64,000 nt of DNA from Dactylorhiza incarnata (Eukaryota > Streptophyta > Magnoliopsida > Asparagales > Orchidaceae). The first letter of the stretch is position 1. Each line of letters opens with the position of its first letter. A program made the translations under genes and the position numbers. The notes under the pieces are model-generated. The model was not told the DNA's origin, searched no databases, and saw only the letters and a program-made list of their open reading frames with translations. Shown one piece after another: positions 10,388 through 21,486 of this stretch. The stretch spans positions 9,728,501 through 9,792,500 of the forward strand of contig JAWHQI010000074.1 in the NCBI GenBank assembly GCA_033032865.1. Direction: 5' to 3'.

Positions 10388-10633
10388 GGTTTGTGATTCA
10401 TGGAAGGCAAATTCTAACCAACGCTCATGTAGTAGCCGATCAAACTTTTGTTCTTGTACGAAAGCATGGTTCGCCGACGAAGTATAAAGCAGAAGTTCAA
10501 GCTGTAGGACATGAATGCGATTTAGCACTTCTCATGGTCCAATCCGAAGAATTTTGGGATGGTATGAGTTCCTTAGATCTAGGTGAAATTCCATTTTTGC
10601 AGGAAGCAGTTGCTGTTGTTGGATACCCTCAAG
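10388..10633 (+). CDS. exon of a DEG10-like trypsin-type (Deg/HtrA) protease
   Basis: An open stretch of 82 codons with a plausible acceptor (ACGCAG) before it and donor (CAAG|GTATAA) after it. The translation contains [18 protein letters not shown] with the catalytic His, then GHECDLALL with the catalytic Asp, then GYPQG. Plant Deg/HtrA serine proteases have this order, and [20 protein letters not shown] most resembles the organellar DEG10 branch from memory. The exon carrying the catalytic Ser (GNSGGP) was not found downstream, and no upstream exon was found. It is either one exon of a host gene with long transposon-filled introns or a stranded fragment. A bacterial source is unlikely because both edges are splice sites. 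Confidence 0.75.
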
Positions 10634-10762
10634 GTATAATTTGAATCTGGTAATTCTACCATATTAATCAGTTTTTTTATTTTGCTTATATTTTGCTTAT
10701 CATGAAATGATCTGGAATAGATGTATTGAACATAGTAAAAAAATTCATGGGTATTAGGCTTA

Positions 10763-10968
10763 GGCTCTGTTTGGCCCATATTCCTTATGTTTTGGAATGC
10801 TGTTTCGGACCACCATCGCAGAACACGACAATGTGGGTGTGGTCTGAAATGGCATGGTGGCAACAGTCTATGACATAAAATACAGAACGCCGGCATGCAA
10901 CACCTCTCTTCCAAGTGGTTGCGGCACAACCACACTTTGATCCGAAGGCCGCTGTGTTAAATAGAGCC
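10763..10968. mobile_element. Tourist-like (PIF/Harbinger) MITE
   Basis: 206 bp with terminal repeats GGCTCTGTTT and its near-complement AAATAGAGCC, flanked by TTA on both sides (10760-10762 and 10969-10971). A 3-bp TTA target site and a GGCTCTGTTTGG start are typical of Harbinger MITEs. There is no coding capacity. Confidence 0.75.
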
Positions 10969-11139
10969 TTAATTGCCCTATAATTCTTCATGGGTTTACT
11001 GACATGTCCTCTATTGTTTGTTTACTTTGTATATTCATTCTTCCACTGAAGGTTTTCTCATCTATTTTATTCTGTTTTTAATGTTGTCTTGCATCTTTTA
11101 TTAATTTTGGGTACCATATGTTCTTTTTCGTGGTATTTA

Positions 11140-12230
11140 GTAATATGGTATTGGAGCATAGGCTGAAAAAATTAGGATGGTTTATGACATGCATTTTGGT
11201 TTTGTTCGTCTTGAAAAAGAGTATGATAGAATATCAAGATAATTGATTTGGTAGCATTGGTGGAAAATTTATGTATGTTAAAGTTGTTAAAGATACATAT
11301 GATGGAGCAGGGAATGCCATCAGAAGTAATCATGGATTCTAATTAGTGAGACCAGTTTTGAAGTAAGTGAAAAATAAGACCAATGGAGTATTTTTGTTTC
11401 TAGAAGATAAAAGAGTTTTAGATTAATACAAGAAAGATTGAGTACATGTACAATTTTAATGGACATGAATTAATAATTTTCAATCAGTAACTGTGGAAGA
11501 TGAAGGGGAGCCTTGACGCACCGGTTAAGGTGTCGCCGTGTGACCATGAGGTCACGGGTTCGAGTCATGGAAGCAGCCTCTTGCAAAAATGCAAGGTAAG
11601 GTTTGCCTACATTTCACCCTTGTGGTGGGACCCTTCTCCGGACCCTCGCTGCGCGGGGATGCTTTGTGCACCGGGCTGCCCTTTTAACTGTGGAAGATGG
11701 AAGATCAAGTGATACCTACTACTTATCATGCTCAACTGCCTTGAGCCGACTATGGAAAGTGATGTAGATAAAGTTAGTGGCATCAGTTCTTAAGTTAAGT
11801 TGGGTGGTTAGAATTGTCCTTTCTCATGAGCACAGATTATATAAAATATCATGGAGATTTAGAAGTTAAATCTTCTTATGCTTTAATTAGAGGGCAATAT
11901 TATATGATTCAGAGTGTAGGAAACCATACCACAATTAAGTTAAGTGTGACATAAACGAGAAGGTTACCATGGACATGCAATTAAATAAAAAAGACAATTA
12001 TGAGAGCAGATGGGTGTAGTAACTCTTGAACATTAGCTGATTGAAAATCTATGCAGGTGGTTTGAAATTTTATATTGGAAGGCAACAATATACCAATAAG
12101 GAAAGTTATAAGATGAATGTGAAGAATAGCAAAGGGAAAATGTAGACCAAATAGTATTCCTTAAATTGCAGTGAAAAATTTACATAGACTAATGCTAACA
12201 TCTCATTTAGCACAATGATTCACAAAAAAT
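11140..12230 (+). pseudogene. decayed RTE-type LINE
   Basis: Scattered translated pieces recall RTE reverse transcriptase: near 11,185-11,240 a degraded form of the [19 protein letters not shown] segment, and near 12,040-12,150 pieces of the C-terminal RWF-containing region. Many stops and shifts make it non-functional, and it is far older than the LINE at 43,345. The Au SINE at 11,503-11,685 inserted into it. The limits are approximate. Confidence 0.45.
11503..11685 (+). mobile_element. Au-type SINE
   Basis: 183 bp starting AAGGGGAGCCTTG, with a B-box-like GGTTCGAGTCA, the segment CAGCCTCTTGCAAAAATGCA and the end CACCGGGCTGCCCTTTT, the pattern I know for Au SINEs of flowering plants. A perfect 14-bp target duplication AACTGTGGAAGATG flanks it (11489-11502 and 11686-11699). 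It is tRNA-derived and would be transcribed by RNA polymerase III from its internal promoter; a LINE must supply the reverse transcriptase. Confidence 0.95.
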
Positions 12231-12236
12231 AACCCC

Positions 12237-12473
12237 TGTTGAAGAATGAAGAATCAAAGCCCACAAAATAACTTTTATTCTTGTATTTGGCTCATGTTAA
12301 GGCCCATTTTGCCTTCTTCTTTATTAGTCCCACATTGTGTAATTTGAGTTGGTGTTTAGTTTCTCTCCCTATATATAGGGGCATAGTAGTATATTGAAGT
12401 TAATGGAAAATTGAGGAAAATGGTTTCTTAAATTGTTCTTCTCATTCCTCTCGTTTTAACATGGTATCAGAGC
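12237..12473 (+). repeat. copia 5' LTR with primer site
   Basis: A 225-bp LTR (12237-12461) starting TGTTGAAGAATGAAG, with a TATATATAGG box near 12,372, ends TTTTAACA. It is followed by a perfect primer site TGGTATCAGAGC (12462-12473). No matching 3' LTR was found in the window, so the element is truncated downstream. Confidence 0.8.
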
Positions 12474-13255
12474 TACCGAATCCTGGATTTTTTTGGTGTC
12501 CCCCGGTACTTTCTCTGCTTCCGCCGCTTTCTACAATCATCTCTCCGTGACCGCAACTTATTTGTCTACTGCTTCGGCAGTAAAGACCCAACCCTCTACC
12601 GTTCCTTTTATAATCCGCCTCCTCGGTTTTGCTAGGACCCATTTTTCTGCGATCTCCTCCTCTCTGCCTGCGGACACCACACCTCTTCGCAGCTCGCGGG
12701 AACATCTCTTTTTTCGCCGGCTAGCTTTTTCAGAGAGAGAGCCTCCTCCAGCTCTTTGAGATCGACTCTTTACTGGTTCCTCGTCTGCATTATGCGTCTT
12801 CTGTGACCGCCGTTACTTCCAAGCTCGCTCTGCCCGTCATCTGACGCTCTCTTTCTGCGGAAGCTTCCTCCGGTTGGCCCTTCCAGGTGAAGTTACTCCC
12901 CCCTGGTTGGACGGGGGCGTTCTTATCGCCTCCCTGCAGGTGGTGTCGAGCATTCGCCGCGAGTGAAGGATGCGACCTGCAGGAGCTCCAGGATCCCTTT
13001 GCTGAACTCATCGACGTCAACCTTCTTTACATACTCGCATGCCGGAGGCGAGTCTCCCAACTCGTCGCTTCCAGCCATGAGACATGGCTCAGAGCTTTCC
13101 GAACTAGTCGCTTCCACGCTCACCGCACCAGAATGTTGAAACCAGTTTCCCGGTTTCAGCGTTCGAAAGAGGGTTGCGACTAACCCTTACTTGACCTAAG
13201 CCTAGACCCTTGACCGGTTACTAGGAACTAAGAGAACTTGCCCTTGAAGAACACT
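12474..13255 (+). other. untranslated leader-like region of truncated copia
   Basis: C- and T-rich sequence after the primer site, with small unsupported frames. No gag domain was recognised. The copia that began at 12,237 appears to be cut off here and followed by an unrelated element. Confidence 0.4.
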
Positions 13256-13510
13256 TGAATCTAGAAACGAACCCCTTAAGCTTCAGCGAGGAGGTCCCAC
13301 CACATACCCGGAAGATCTTAGAGCGCTTCCCCTCCCAAGCCAATGCTGAGCCTGGGCACCTTGGAGGGCACTGAGAACCACCTCACTGTCAGCTGAAGGA
13401 TGACAAGGGAGGGGGGGTGCTTGCTCACAAGACACACGCGAGGGAGGGGGGTAGAGACCAACCCTTCCCAAGGTGCCCATGAGGGTCTATTTATAGACTT
13501 TCCCAAAAAT

Positions 13511-13547
13511 GGACTGCGGATAGCAAAAATCCTGCTATCCGCAGTCC
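13511..13547. repeat. perfect 15-bp inverted repeat (hairpin)
   Basis: Arms GGACTGCGGATAGCA (13511-13525) and TGCTATCCGCAGTCC (13533-13547) are exact complements around a 7-nt loop. It stands just upstream (minus strand) of the TATAAATAG box. Confidence 0.95.
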
Positions 13548-13572
13548 AACCATGACCGCCATCGATCACGCA

Positions 13573-13893
13573 TGAGGGGGGGCGAGTGGGACTCGAGGTG
13601 TCCACTCCCCCCCTCACGGGAGGTCATAATGACCTACCCACCTACACCGGGCGAGTGGGAGGATCCCTCCCACTCACCCCAAAGGGGGCGACGAGTGGGA
13701 GGGCTCTCCCACCCAACCGGCGAGTGGGAGGGCCCCTCCCACTCGCTCGGCGAGTGGGAGGGCCTCTCCCACTCGCCCGGCGAGCGGGCGAGTGGGAGGG
13801 CTGCTCCCACTCGCCCGGATGAGTGGGAGAAGTTCTCCCACTCCCCCCGCGAAGGGTCGGTGAGTGGGAGGAATTCTCCCACTCATCCAAAGG
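13573..13893. repeat. array of about eight GAGTGGGAG palindromes
   Basis: Successive near-perfect palindromes of 25-45 bp, each of the form GAGTGGGAGG - short centre - CCTCCCACTC, separated by CGCCCGG-like linkers. The first is the longest, with arms TGAGGGGGGG and CCCCCCCTCA flanking the core. Centres differ from unit to unit (for example GGATCC, GGCC, AATT), so the units kept pairing while their centres diverged. Confidence 0.92.
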
Positions 13894-14040
13894 GGGCCGG
13901 GGCAGCAGGTGCTTCCTCCGTCTCTCCCGCGGCCTCTTTCTGCCTTGGTCGGTTTCGACCGTCTCCACGCGGTCGTTTTGTCCGTCCTGGCCACCCTTGC
14001 TATCTTGGCTTCATCCGGGTCGGGTCGCACCGACTCGGAA

Positions 14041-15779
14041 AATATGAGGGTTGTACATCAGGAATCTACTTTTATTTGTTGTTTAAGATTTTCAAGAAAA
14101 TTTCTATTTTGTTGTGCTTTGGTTAGATTAAGTAGTCAGATTCCTATTCACATAGCATAATTATTCTTTATGATTTTAGTAAAATTGCTAATTTATTTTA
14201 TTTATTGGCACTCTATTCACTTGAAGTGCAGAGACAATTTGGAATAATGCATTGAAATCTGGACAAACTAAATCCATTGAATATCTATAATCTGTACGTA
14301 ATAACCCAATTACAGTGAATTTATTAGGCTCACAGGTTTTCGAATTTTAAAATGGTATATTTTGAAATATAAAAGAAAAGAAGACCAAAAATACTAAAGC
14401 AGAATTTGTCAAATGAGTGGTTATTTACCTAGAAATGCCAAGTGGAACTCATAACCTATGATAGGGGTAATGGGAGCGGCAATAACAAATGATGGTTTAG
14501 AGGAACCTAACTAAAGGCTTCATATTTCTTTCTGCCCGTGGTAACTGACGACTTCTTTGGCAAAGGAGGAAATTGACACAAAATCTTAGACCGGAACTAA
14601 CCGTTGACCGACAACGAGAGGCAGGGCATACTCCATGGACCCAAGGAGAACTTCCAAGTCCATTTGAGATATAGAAGGTTGGTTTAGCATAGATAATATC
14701 ATCCCTATAATGATAAATTATGATGCAGGTAAGTAAGGGAGGTAAATCATTTTAGTTTTGATATACCATGATTTTGGCACTAATACATGTTAATATTCTC
14801 ATTAAGTATTTTTGGAGAAGTCACCAATGCAGAAAATTTCAATTGTAAAGTCTCTACTAATACCCATGTTATAGTGGTAAAGTATCTAAGAGATCTTTTA
14901 ATGTAACCCATGCGTTTAAAATTAAATGTAAGCCATATAATGATGTCCGATTTTCTGAATGTTAAATAAAAGTAGGCTATCTACGAACCCCATTATGTTG
15001 TAATTGCTGTCTGACCATACATGTTGACCATTCAATAAATTATATGTATAGTGTAATATAAATCCCTCGAGGTAGGTCTTTGCTTACAGAAATTATTAGT
15101 CGTTGGTGTCCGAGAAGTCCCCTGTTGTTGGTGCTTAGTGGAGCCTGACTTTGGGTGGGCATATTGGGATGGGTCGTATATCTTGTAATAAATATATTTA
15201 GCATATGTGAACACTTAAAGTATTCAAACCAATGGTTCCTCTCAGGGCCACTAAGCCAAGCTTGGATGTATTTGTCATTAATGATTAGTGCTTAAATCTG
15301 TAATGTCTTTACATATTATGACAAATAATGTTGGTATTTTATTGTCAATTCTTAATTCTTTTTGATTTACATGCTATGACTTGGATATTCTTACATGCAG
15401 GAGATTTTTTTTAAAAAATCCTTGAGACCCCTTGTGATGCTTGAGGAGAGTGGAGGGGGTTACTGAATTAAGTTTGACTGAACCACTATTTTTTATGATG
15501 CAAACATGAAAATTAGCGTAGTGGCTAGAGGGTTGAGGACACCTTTTGGTACCTTTTAGTCGTGTTATTCTTTACTATCTATACGTGGGCCGTATGTGGC
15601 CTTGTTTTTTGTATTCTGAAACTCTAGTTAGAATCTTTATGATATGATGGGACTACCGTCATTATATTAAAATGTTTTTCTATTCTTCTGCCGCATAATA
15701 TGTAACATAGTGTTATCTTGTTGCTGTTAAGTTAAATCATGTTTGTATATTAGTCTTATGCACGTATGATACCAACTTG
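14041..15779. other. AT-rich stretch with no recognised gene
   Basis: No coding domain, element end or RNA gene was identified over 1.7 kb. Part of it may be the LTR of the gypsy whose primer site lies near 15,840, but I could not define a start. Confidence 0.45.
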
Positions 15780-15981
15780 TGCTGCGGGCATCGACCGGGT
15801 TCGTAACCTGACAAAAGAATTAGGTGACGTGTTACAAATTTAGTATTAGAGATCAGTTCAAATTCTAGAGATCCAATAGAGGCGATTACAAGGTTTTAGG
15901 TTAGGAAATTTGAACACTTGGCACTTTGTGAGCCATTTGAAATAAAGTTATTTGAAATTTCTTACATATCATTTTGTCCAT

Positions 15982-16317
15982 TGTAGAAACTCAAAATACA
16001 AATAAAAATGAAATTTTTTATTCTCCAAAAATATACTTATTACACGAGTGCACCCTCTTTATATAGAATAAAGAAGGTGAGAGAATGTACAAATGACGAT
16101 GTGAGATTAAATACATCGGGCAGTTACAATACAAGTAATCGCCCGGACTGTAACAGGAAGCAACATCGGGTGGTTACACAAGGGTAACTGCCCGACCCTT
16201 TACAAAGCAGCAACACCGGGCGTTTACACAAGGAAAACCGCCCGACTCTTTAAGTGCATCAACACTGGGCGGTTACACAAGGGTAACCTCCTGGCCTTTA
16301 TACAGATTCCTTCAACA
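15982..16317 (-). repeat. 3' LTR of deleted copia, with hairpin repeats
   Basis: Written on the plus strand it starts TGTAGAAACTC and ends CCTTCAACA. Between 16,114 and 16,296 it holds four or five tandem copies of a unit with inverted halves GGGCGGTTAC and GTAACCGCCC. In the element's own direction the hairpins lie just upstream of a TATATAAAG box near 16,055. Confidence 0.9.
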
Positions 16318-17160
16318 CTCCCCCGCAAGTTGGAGCATAGAAATCGTAGGAGCCAAGCTTGGACAGAGATTGATGATATAATAGTCCAGGTAAGACCTTA
16401 GTGAGGATATCAACAACTTGCCCACCAACAGGCACATGCCGCAGGTCTAATTTTGTAAGTTGAACCTTTTTCCGAATAAAATGACGATCGATCTCGATGT
16501 GCTTGGTGTGTTCATGGAATACATGATTCTTGTCAATATGAAAAGCAGCTTGCCTGTCACAGAAGAGAGTGTCCGGAGAGGGAAGTTTCACACCCTGATC
16601 GCTCAGAAGACTCTCCAACCATGTGAGTTCTGAAACGCAGAAGCCATTGATCGATACCCAGCTTCCGTAGATGATCTTGTAACCACAGTTTGCTTCTTGC
16701 TCCGCCAAGTGACAAGATGCCCACCAAAGTATGCGCAATACCCACTTATGGATTGACTATCATCAAGAGAACCAACATAGTCATCATCAGTGCAGACAAC
16801 AAGTGATAAAGAGGAGTGCTTATACAAAAGCCCTTGTCCCGGAGCAGTCTTTAGATACCAGAGGATGCACTCAACAACCCGGAGATGAGAGATCCGTGGA
16901 TCATGCATAAAGCGACTGACCATTCCAACAATAAAGGATATATCAGGTCTCGTGACTGTAAGATAAATGAGTTTGCCCACAAGACGACGATAGTACTCCG
17001 GGTTAGGGAGTAGATTAGAATCAGATGCATGAGCGTAGAGCTTATGGTTGACATTCATAGGAGTATCAGTGGACTTGCATCCATAGGAGTATTAATGGGC
17101 TTACATCCATAGGAGTATTAGTGGGCTTGCGTCCATAGTAACCGGCGTCATGAAGTAGGT
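16318..17160 (-). pseudogene. copia RT C-terminus and RNase H
   Basis: Two overlapping minus-strand frames (17,058-16,603 and 16,738-16,298) cover the end of copia reverse transcriptase (motif YYRRLVGKLIYLTVTRPDI) and RNase H (motifs DDDYVGSLDD, RSSTEAGYRSMA, FCDRQAAFHI and HTKHIEIDRHFI). A frameshift near 16,650 separates them, and several conserved acidic residues are altered. Ends next to the polypurine side at 16,318-16,335. Confidence 0.85.
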
Positions 17161-17253
17161 CAAGTCAGTATTTTCGTTGAGACAGAACGAGTCCTTCAGG
17201 TCGACGAGCCACCTCGATGCCAAGAAAATATTGGAAAGACCCTACAACAACAC

Positions 17254-18299
17254 TTAGTGATTACAATAAGTACACAAATGATTGTCCGACTGAGAGGAGC
17301 GATTGCGATCATCACCTCTGCTGCCGCGAGAACCATTGCGACCACCCCGAGACCCAGGAAGAGGGCGTATAGCTAGGGAGTGGTGCAAAAGTGAAGGAGA
17401 GGGAGACATCACAGCTTCAGGAAGCGGAGTGACTTTATGGATCATAGAGCACACGTCAGAAAGAGACGGAACATTGGGAGAGTAGATGATGGTCGCCCAA
17501 ACACTGTAAAGATGGGGAGGTCGCCGCGCCGTTATGGGAGCAATGCCCACAACCTCCTTCTGCGCACACTGCACAACAAAATCCAAGGAGGGGGGCTGAT
17601 GCCAAAGCCATGCCTCAATGAGGGTCTTGGACGTGGTGACAAAGGAGGTCAGGTCACCAGTCACACCTGGGTCAACCGCCTGAAGCTGAATAAAGATATC
17701 AAAGAGATGTTGGAGACTGTCCTAGCCAGAGTAAAAGGACTGTGGCTCGTCCCATATGGCTTTGGCTGTTTCGTGGTACATGGTCATTCGGTATGGTTCA
17801 GTCTCCATAAAATTGAGAAGCCAAGATTGAACCCGACTATCATCACAGAGCCACTGTTTCGTAGATTCGGTAGGGGGGGGGGGCACGGGTAATATGATGA
17901 AGCAGCCCTTTGGTTTGAAGGACACGTCACACCGGGTGCTCCCATTCCACAAAATTCTTCTTCCCATTGAGGGAGATTGAAGTAACTCGGAGTTCATCCC
18001 GCACTTCAGGGGGCTAAGTCGGGGCAAGAGAAGAGGCCACAGGGGTGCTCATGACAGGTCGACGACAAGATAACCGCTGGGATGAGAAGAGTAACCGCCC
18101 AAGGTAAGGGGAGAGAGGAGTCCGGGCAGTTACAATAGGGAGGCCGTGCGTACTGGTCACAAAGAAAGTGTTGGAGTTTCCGAGGTGATCTCAAAGCAAT
18201 CAAGCAGTTAGTCTTACTGCCAACGCAATATGAGCCTATAGGGTCGCACATAAAAGCGTTTGGAGAAGTTGGAGAAAGGATTGTGTTGGCCTTACTCAT
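17254..18299 (-). pseudogene. copia gag, frame-broken
   Basis: Minus-strand frames 18,299-18,006, 18,027-17,722 and 17,664-17,254 together give a copia Gag: an N-terminal part, a UBN2-like middle (WLLNFMETEPYRMTMYHETA) and a glycine/arginine-rich tail that enters a zinc knuckle (LCTYCNH) exactly where the frame ends. The next sequence is RT, so a deletion removed the rest of the knuckle, protease, integrase and most of RT. An 11-bp run of G near 17,873-17,883 is another likely slippage site. Confidence 0.75.
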
Positions 18300-18349
18300 A
18301 TTGGATATGAGTGGAGGACCAATCCTATGACTGTTCAGAATTAAATTGA

Positions 18350-18660
18350 GAATGTCTCAACGGGAAATAAGTACTCTTGATGAATCGTCGAAATGTTTTT
18401 GATGAATTCTATAGGACTTAGCGAAATCGTCGAAAGTGTTTCGACGAATGGATTTATACTAGACAAAATCGTTGAAAGTGTTTCAACGAGATGTGTCAAT
18501 TCGTCCAATCGAGTTCGTCGAAATTGTTTCAATGAATAAGATACAAATTCGGTGAAAGTGTTTCGATGAAATTGTATCGACAAAATCGTCGAAAGTGTTT
18601 CGACGAAATTGTGTCAAATCGTCGAAAGTGTTTAGACGAAATATACTATATTCGACGAAT
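18350..18660. repeat. tandem TCGTCGAAA hairpin array
   Basis: Seven or eight units of about 30-40 bp built on TCGTCGAAA-GTG-TTTCGACGA, where the two arms are exact complements. They lie in the leader of the deleted copia, between the gag start and the 5' LTR. Confidence 0.85.
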
Positions 18661-19209
18661 GTATAAATCCTGACGGAATTGTCCTGTTTACTCTGGTCTG
18701 CGGATAACACGTTTTATGCCTTGGGTATAAAAGAGGAAGCGATTAGGTCTTCCCGTGACCTATCCTTTTCGCGACTCTTAGAAAGCCCGAAGACGGAAGC
18801 GTTCCGATAGACTTCGTCCCGTCCGCCGACCTTGACCTTCGCCGACCGTCGCCGCCTCCCCTTCAACAGACCTAGCAATTCGTGGGGACGCATAGGACTG
18901 CTCTTCTCCGACCCATCCCTTGTACGACAAGGCATTGGGGTTCTCCTTCACTTGTGTGGATCTCTATAGAGGGGCCGATCCATTTCGGTGCCTGGAACTC
19001 AAAGTTCATCTTCCAGATTTCTTCTTAGAGCATCTTGGTTGAGTATTGACTCAATCCCACAAAGGTATATCGCATTTTTGCTTTCCTAATCTCTAGATTC
19101 ATGAAATCCGCAAGATCCTTAGTCTTTAGGTTGTTCTTGTTGTTTCTTCCGCTGCGCATGTACGATATGCTGTCTACATATGATGTACAGAAAACCCAAC
19201 AGAAAGTTC

Positions 19210-19460
19210 CGTAAGGGAGGTTGAGGCGGCCACAAAGAAGGGTACACAAGGAGAAGTCTGGGCGGTCTTGCAGGTGGAGTCCGCACCGAGTCTTTCCCGC
19301 AAAGAAGGTTGGTGCGTCCTGCCACAAAGAAGGGTACACACGGAAAAGTCTGGGTGGTCTTGCAGGTGGAGTCCGCACGGAGTTCACTCGAGAGAGAAGT
19401 CTGGGCGGTCTCAGAGAGATGTCCGCGCAGAGTAGGTTGGGTGGTTTCAAGAAGCTGTCT
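19210..19460. repeat. imperfect tandem repeats in copia leader
   Basis: Variants of AGTCTGGGCGGTCTTGCAGG followed by TGGAGTCCGCAC recur three to four times. They fill the leader next to the primer site and encode nothing recognisable. Confidence 0.7.
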
Positions 19461-19487
19461 GCAGGCCCGGACCTAGCTCTGATACCA

Positions 19488-19824
19488 TGTAGAAACTCAA
19501 AATATAAATATAAATGGAAAATTTTATTCTCCAGAAATTTACTTATTACACGAGTGCACCTCTCTTTATATAATATATAGTAGGTGTGCGAATGTACAAA
19601 TGACGATGTGAGACTAAATACTTCAAACGGTTATATTACAGGTAACCGCCCGGACTATAACAGAAGCAACACTGGGCGGTTACACAAGGGTAACCACCCG
19701 GCCCTTTATAGAGCAGCTACACCAGGCGGTTACACAAGGGTAACCGCTCGACCCTTTACAATGCAGCAACACCAGGCGGTTACATAAGGGTAAACGCCCG
19801 ACCTTTATATAGATTCCTTCAACA
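19488..19824 (-). repeat. 5' LTR of deleted copia
   Basis: 337 bp, starts TGTAGAAACTC and ends CCTTCAACA on the plus strand, closely matching the LTR at 15,982. The GGGCGGTTAC/GTAACCGCCC hairpin units lie at about 19,624-19,803. The reversed primer site abuts its left edge. Confidence 0.9.
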
Positions 19825-19929
19825 TCTACAAGCAAGCTCCGCGAGACCGTGACATGGAAGGGACTTACTGAATGATGAGGCATGGATAAATCGGTTGCAA
19901 TAACGGGACCGCTATCCTTCACATGTAAC

Positions 19930-21347
19930 CAACAGACTTTGCAAAGTTAGTGATCGATTGTATGATGGAATTTCACACAACCCAGCAAACTGCAACCTTA
20001 GTAGCTCATGTTATACATATTAATCCTAGAGCTACTGCATTGCCAGAAGTGCCCGTTGAGGTTGAAGCCCTTGTTGTTGTAGCGGGTGGGTTAGATAGAT
20101 ATTTGCAGTATTTCATGGGATTTCTTCGGATTTCATCCTCCAATATTTAAGGGTGGTAAGACAATTGAGAAGCTGAAAAATGGCTTTCTCGAATTGTATA
20201 TGTGATGAGAATTATGTTATACCCAACACATAGGAGGGTTGCCTTAACAACATCTATCTTGCTGGGAGATGCTATCAAATGGTGGGAAATTAAAGTCTGC
20301 GGGAGTTGGTAGGTAGGAACCTCTCAGATTTAATGGGACAAATTTTCGATATCATTCTTGGAGTGTTTTATTCCAAGTTTTGAATGACAAACCCTTCAGA
20401 AGTTTCTTGGACATTATTACGGGATAAGACAGTGGCACACTACGAACAAGAGTTTATGAGGGTAAGTCGCTATGTTGGGACCCTTCTGGGTGGAGAAGAG
20501 GGCAAAATCCACGCTTCTTTAATGGACTTGATTCCATCAAGCTCCCTCTGATCATTGAGGGCAGATCGTAAACTTTTTTCAGGAGGCACGAAGCAAAAAA
20601 ATCAAAGGTAGGTTAATTTTTAGAGCAATAAGGGGAATTGTCAATGATGCGTGTGTCAAACTTTCATAGGATTGTAATTTATGATACTACTTTTCGAAGG
20701 CTCTATGATTCACTCTAGGTATGTTGTAGCACTTTTAACTGTTATTTGCTCCGGTTGTGAAATATCAGTTGAGTATTTCAATATAATGTAAGATACACTA
20801 GTTTCTCTTATACTATTTAAATGCATTTTCTAGTTTATATCATATCAGGGACTTCTGCCGGGTTTCGATATGTTGTTAAACTGGAAGGGGTATTATTGAT
20901 CGATATAGAACTATAGTGGATGCGGCGTGTCAGTTATAACTGGAAGTAGAGATAGTTCAGAGAAGACCTAATCAGGGACATAACACCATTTTTCCAGCAA
21001 TCAGGAGAGTTTAGGATATAAATCTGGGAAACCTTGGAAGGACATGTGCACTTACACTAGAGCAAGTAGTTCAGAAGGATGGGGGCACTAGGACTCCTTT
21101 TACAGGTACCTTTTTCAACTGCGAGGAGGTCGGACATGGTTGTGCAAAATGCATACTACTTCCCAAATCTAGGGAGGATCAGAGGGCCATTTTGAAGCAG
21201 GACCAAGTAAGGTTGACAAGGGAAAACTGTGGAGTCAGTAACTTCTTGTACGGGGTCCTGGCAGCGCATGGCCTACAACTTGGGCCAACATGAAGCAAAG
21301 GAGTAGGATGACATCTGATTGCTTTATGTAATTCTTCCTAATGTCAC
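19930..21347 (+). pseudogene. gypsy gag remnant
   Basis: Broken frames read as a gypsy Gag: near 20,090-20,300 pieces such as FHGF/SSNI and LLGDAIKWWE match the capsid-like domain, and near 21,110-21,150 a degraded zinc knuckle (NCEEVGHGCAKC) follows. Many stops. The hAT element cuts it at 21,348. Confidence 0.65.
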
Positions 21348-21486
21348 TTTCCAACCATTCTTATCATGGCGTCAAGGCGTACCAAGGCGAGCCCCGACCG
21401 CCATGACGCTTTGGCGACAAGGCGGACGCCTAGGCGACAATAATGCTAGGCGACATTTAAATTTTTTTTTAAAAACAAATGAAGAA

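Larger units (their letters stand above)
13256..14040 (-). repeat. probable minus-strand LTR with palindrome-rich U3
   Basis: On the minus strand a TATAAATAG box lies near 13,491-13,499, preceded by a block of palindromes (13,573-13,893). This arrangement resembles the LTR of the copia at 15,982-19,824, where palindromes also lie just upstream of the TATA box. No second LTR or target duplication was found, so the assignment is inference. Confidence 0.35.
15982..19824 (-). mobile_element. internally deleted copia element
   Basis: LTRs at 15,982-16,317 (336 bp, the 3' LTR) and 19,488-19,824 (337 bp, the 5' LTR) enclose a minus-strand copia. The primer site, seen as GCTCTGATACCA just left of 19,488, is the reverse of TGGTATCAGAGC. 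Gag and the end of RT plus RNase H remain; protease, integrase and most of RT are gone. The 5-bp flanks (TCCAT, TCTAC) do not match well, so the target site is unresolved. Confidence 0.88.

Noticed and set aside
10388..10633. Bacterial HtrA contamination
   Set aside because: The exon edges are splice sites and the flanks are plant transposons.
11503..11600. tRNA gene
   Set aside because: The B-box-like GGTTCGAGTCA belongs to the Au SINE; no cloverleaf could be drawn.
13318..14160. Several overlapping frames rich in Gly, Ser and Pro
   Set aside because: They lie in the palindrome array and read as artefacts of the repeated GC-rich units on both strands.
17303..17892. Plus-strand frames at 17,303-17,485 and 17,437-17,892
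   Set aside because: They are the reverse reading of the minus-strand copia gag.
15977..19829. Target duplication for the deleted copia
   Set aside because: The flanks TCCAT and TCTAC agree at only three of five positions, so no duplication is claimed.
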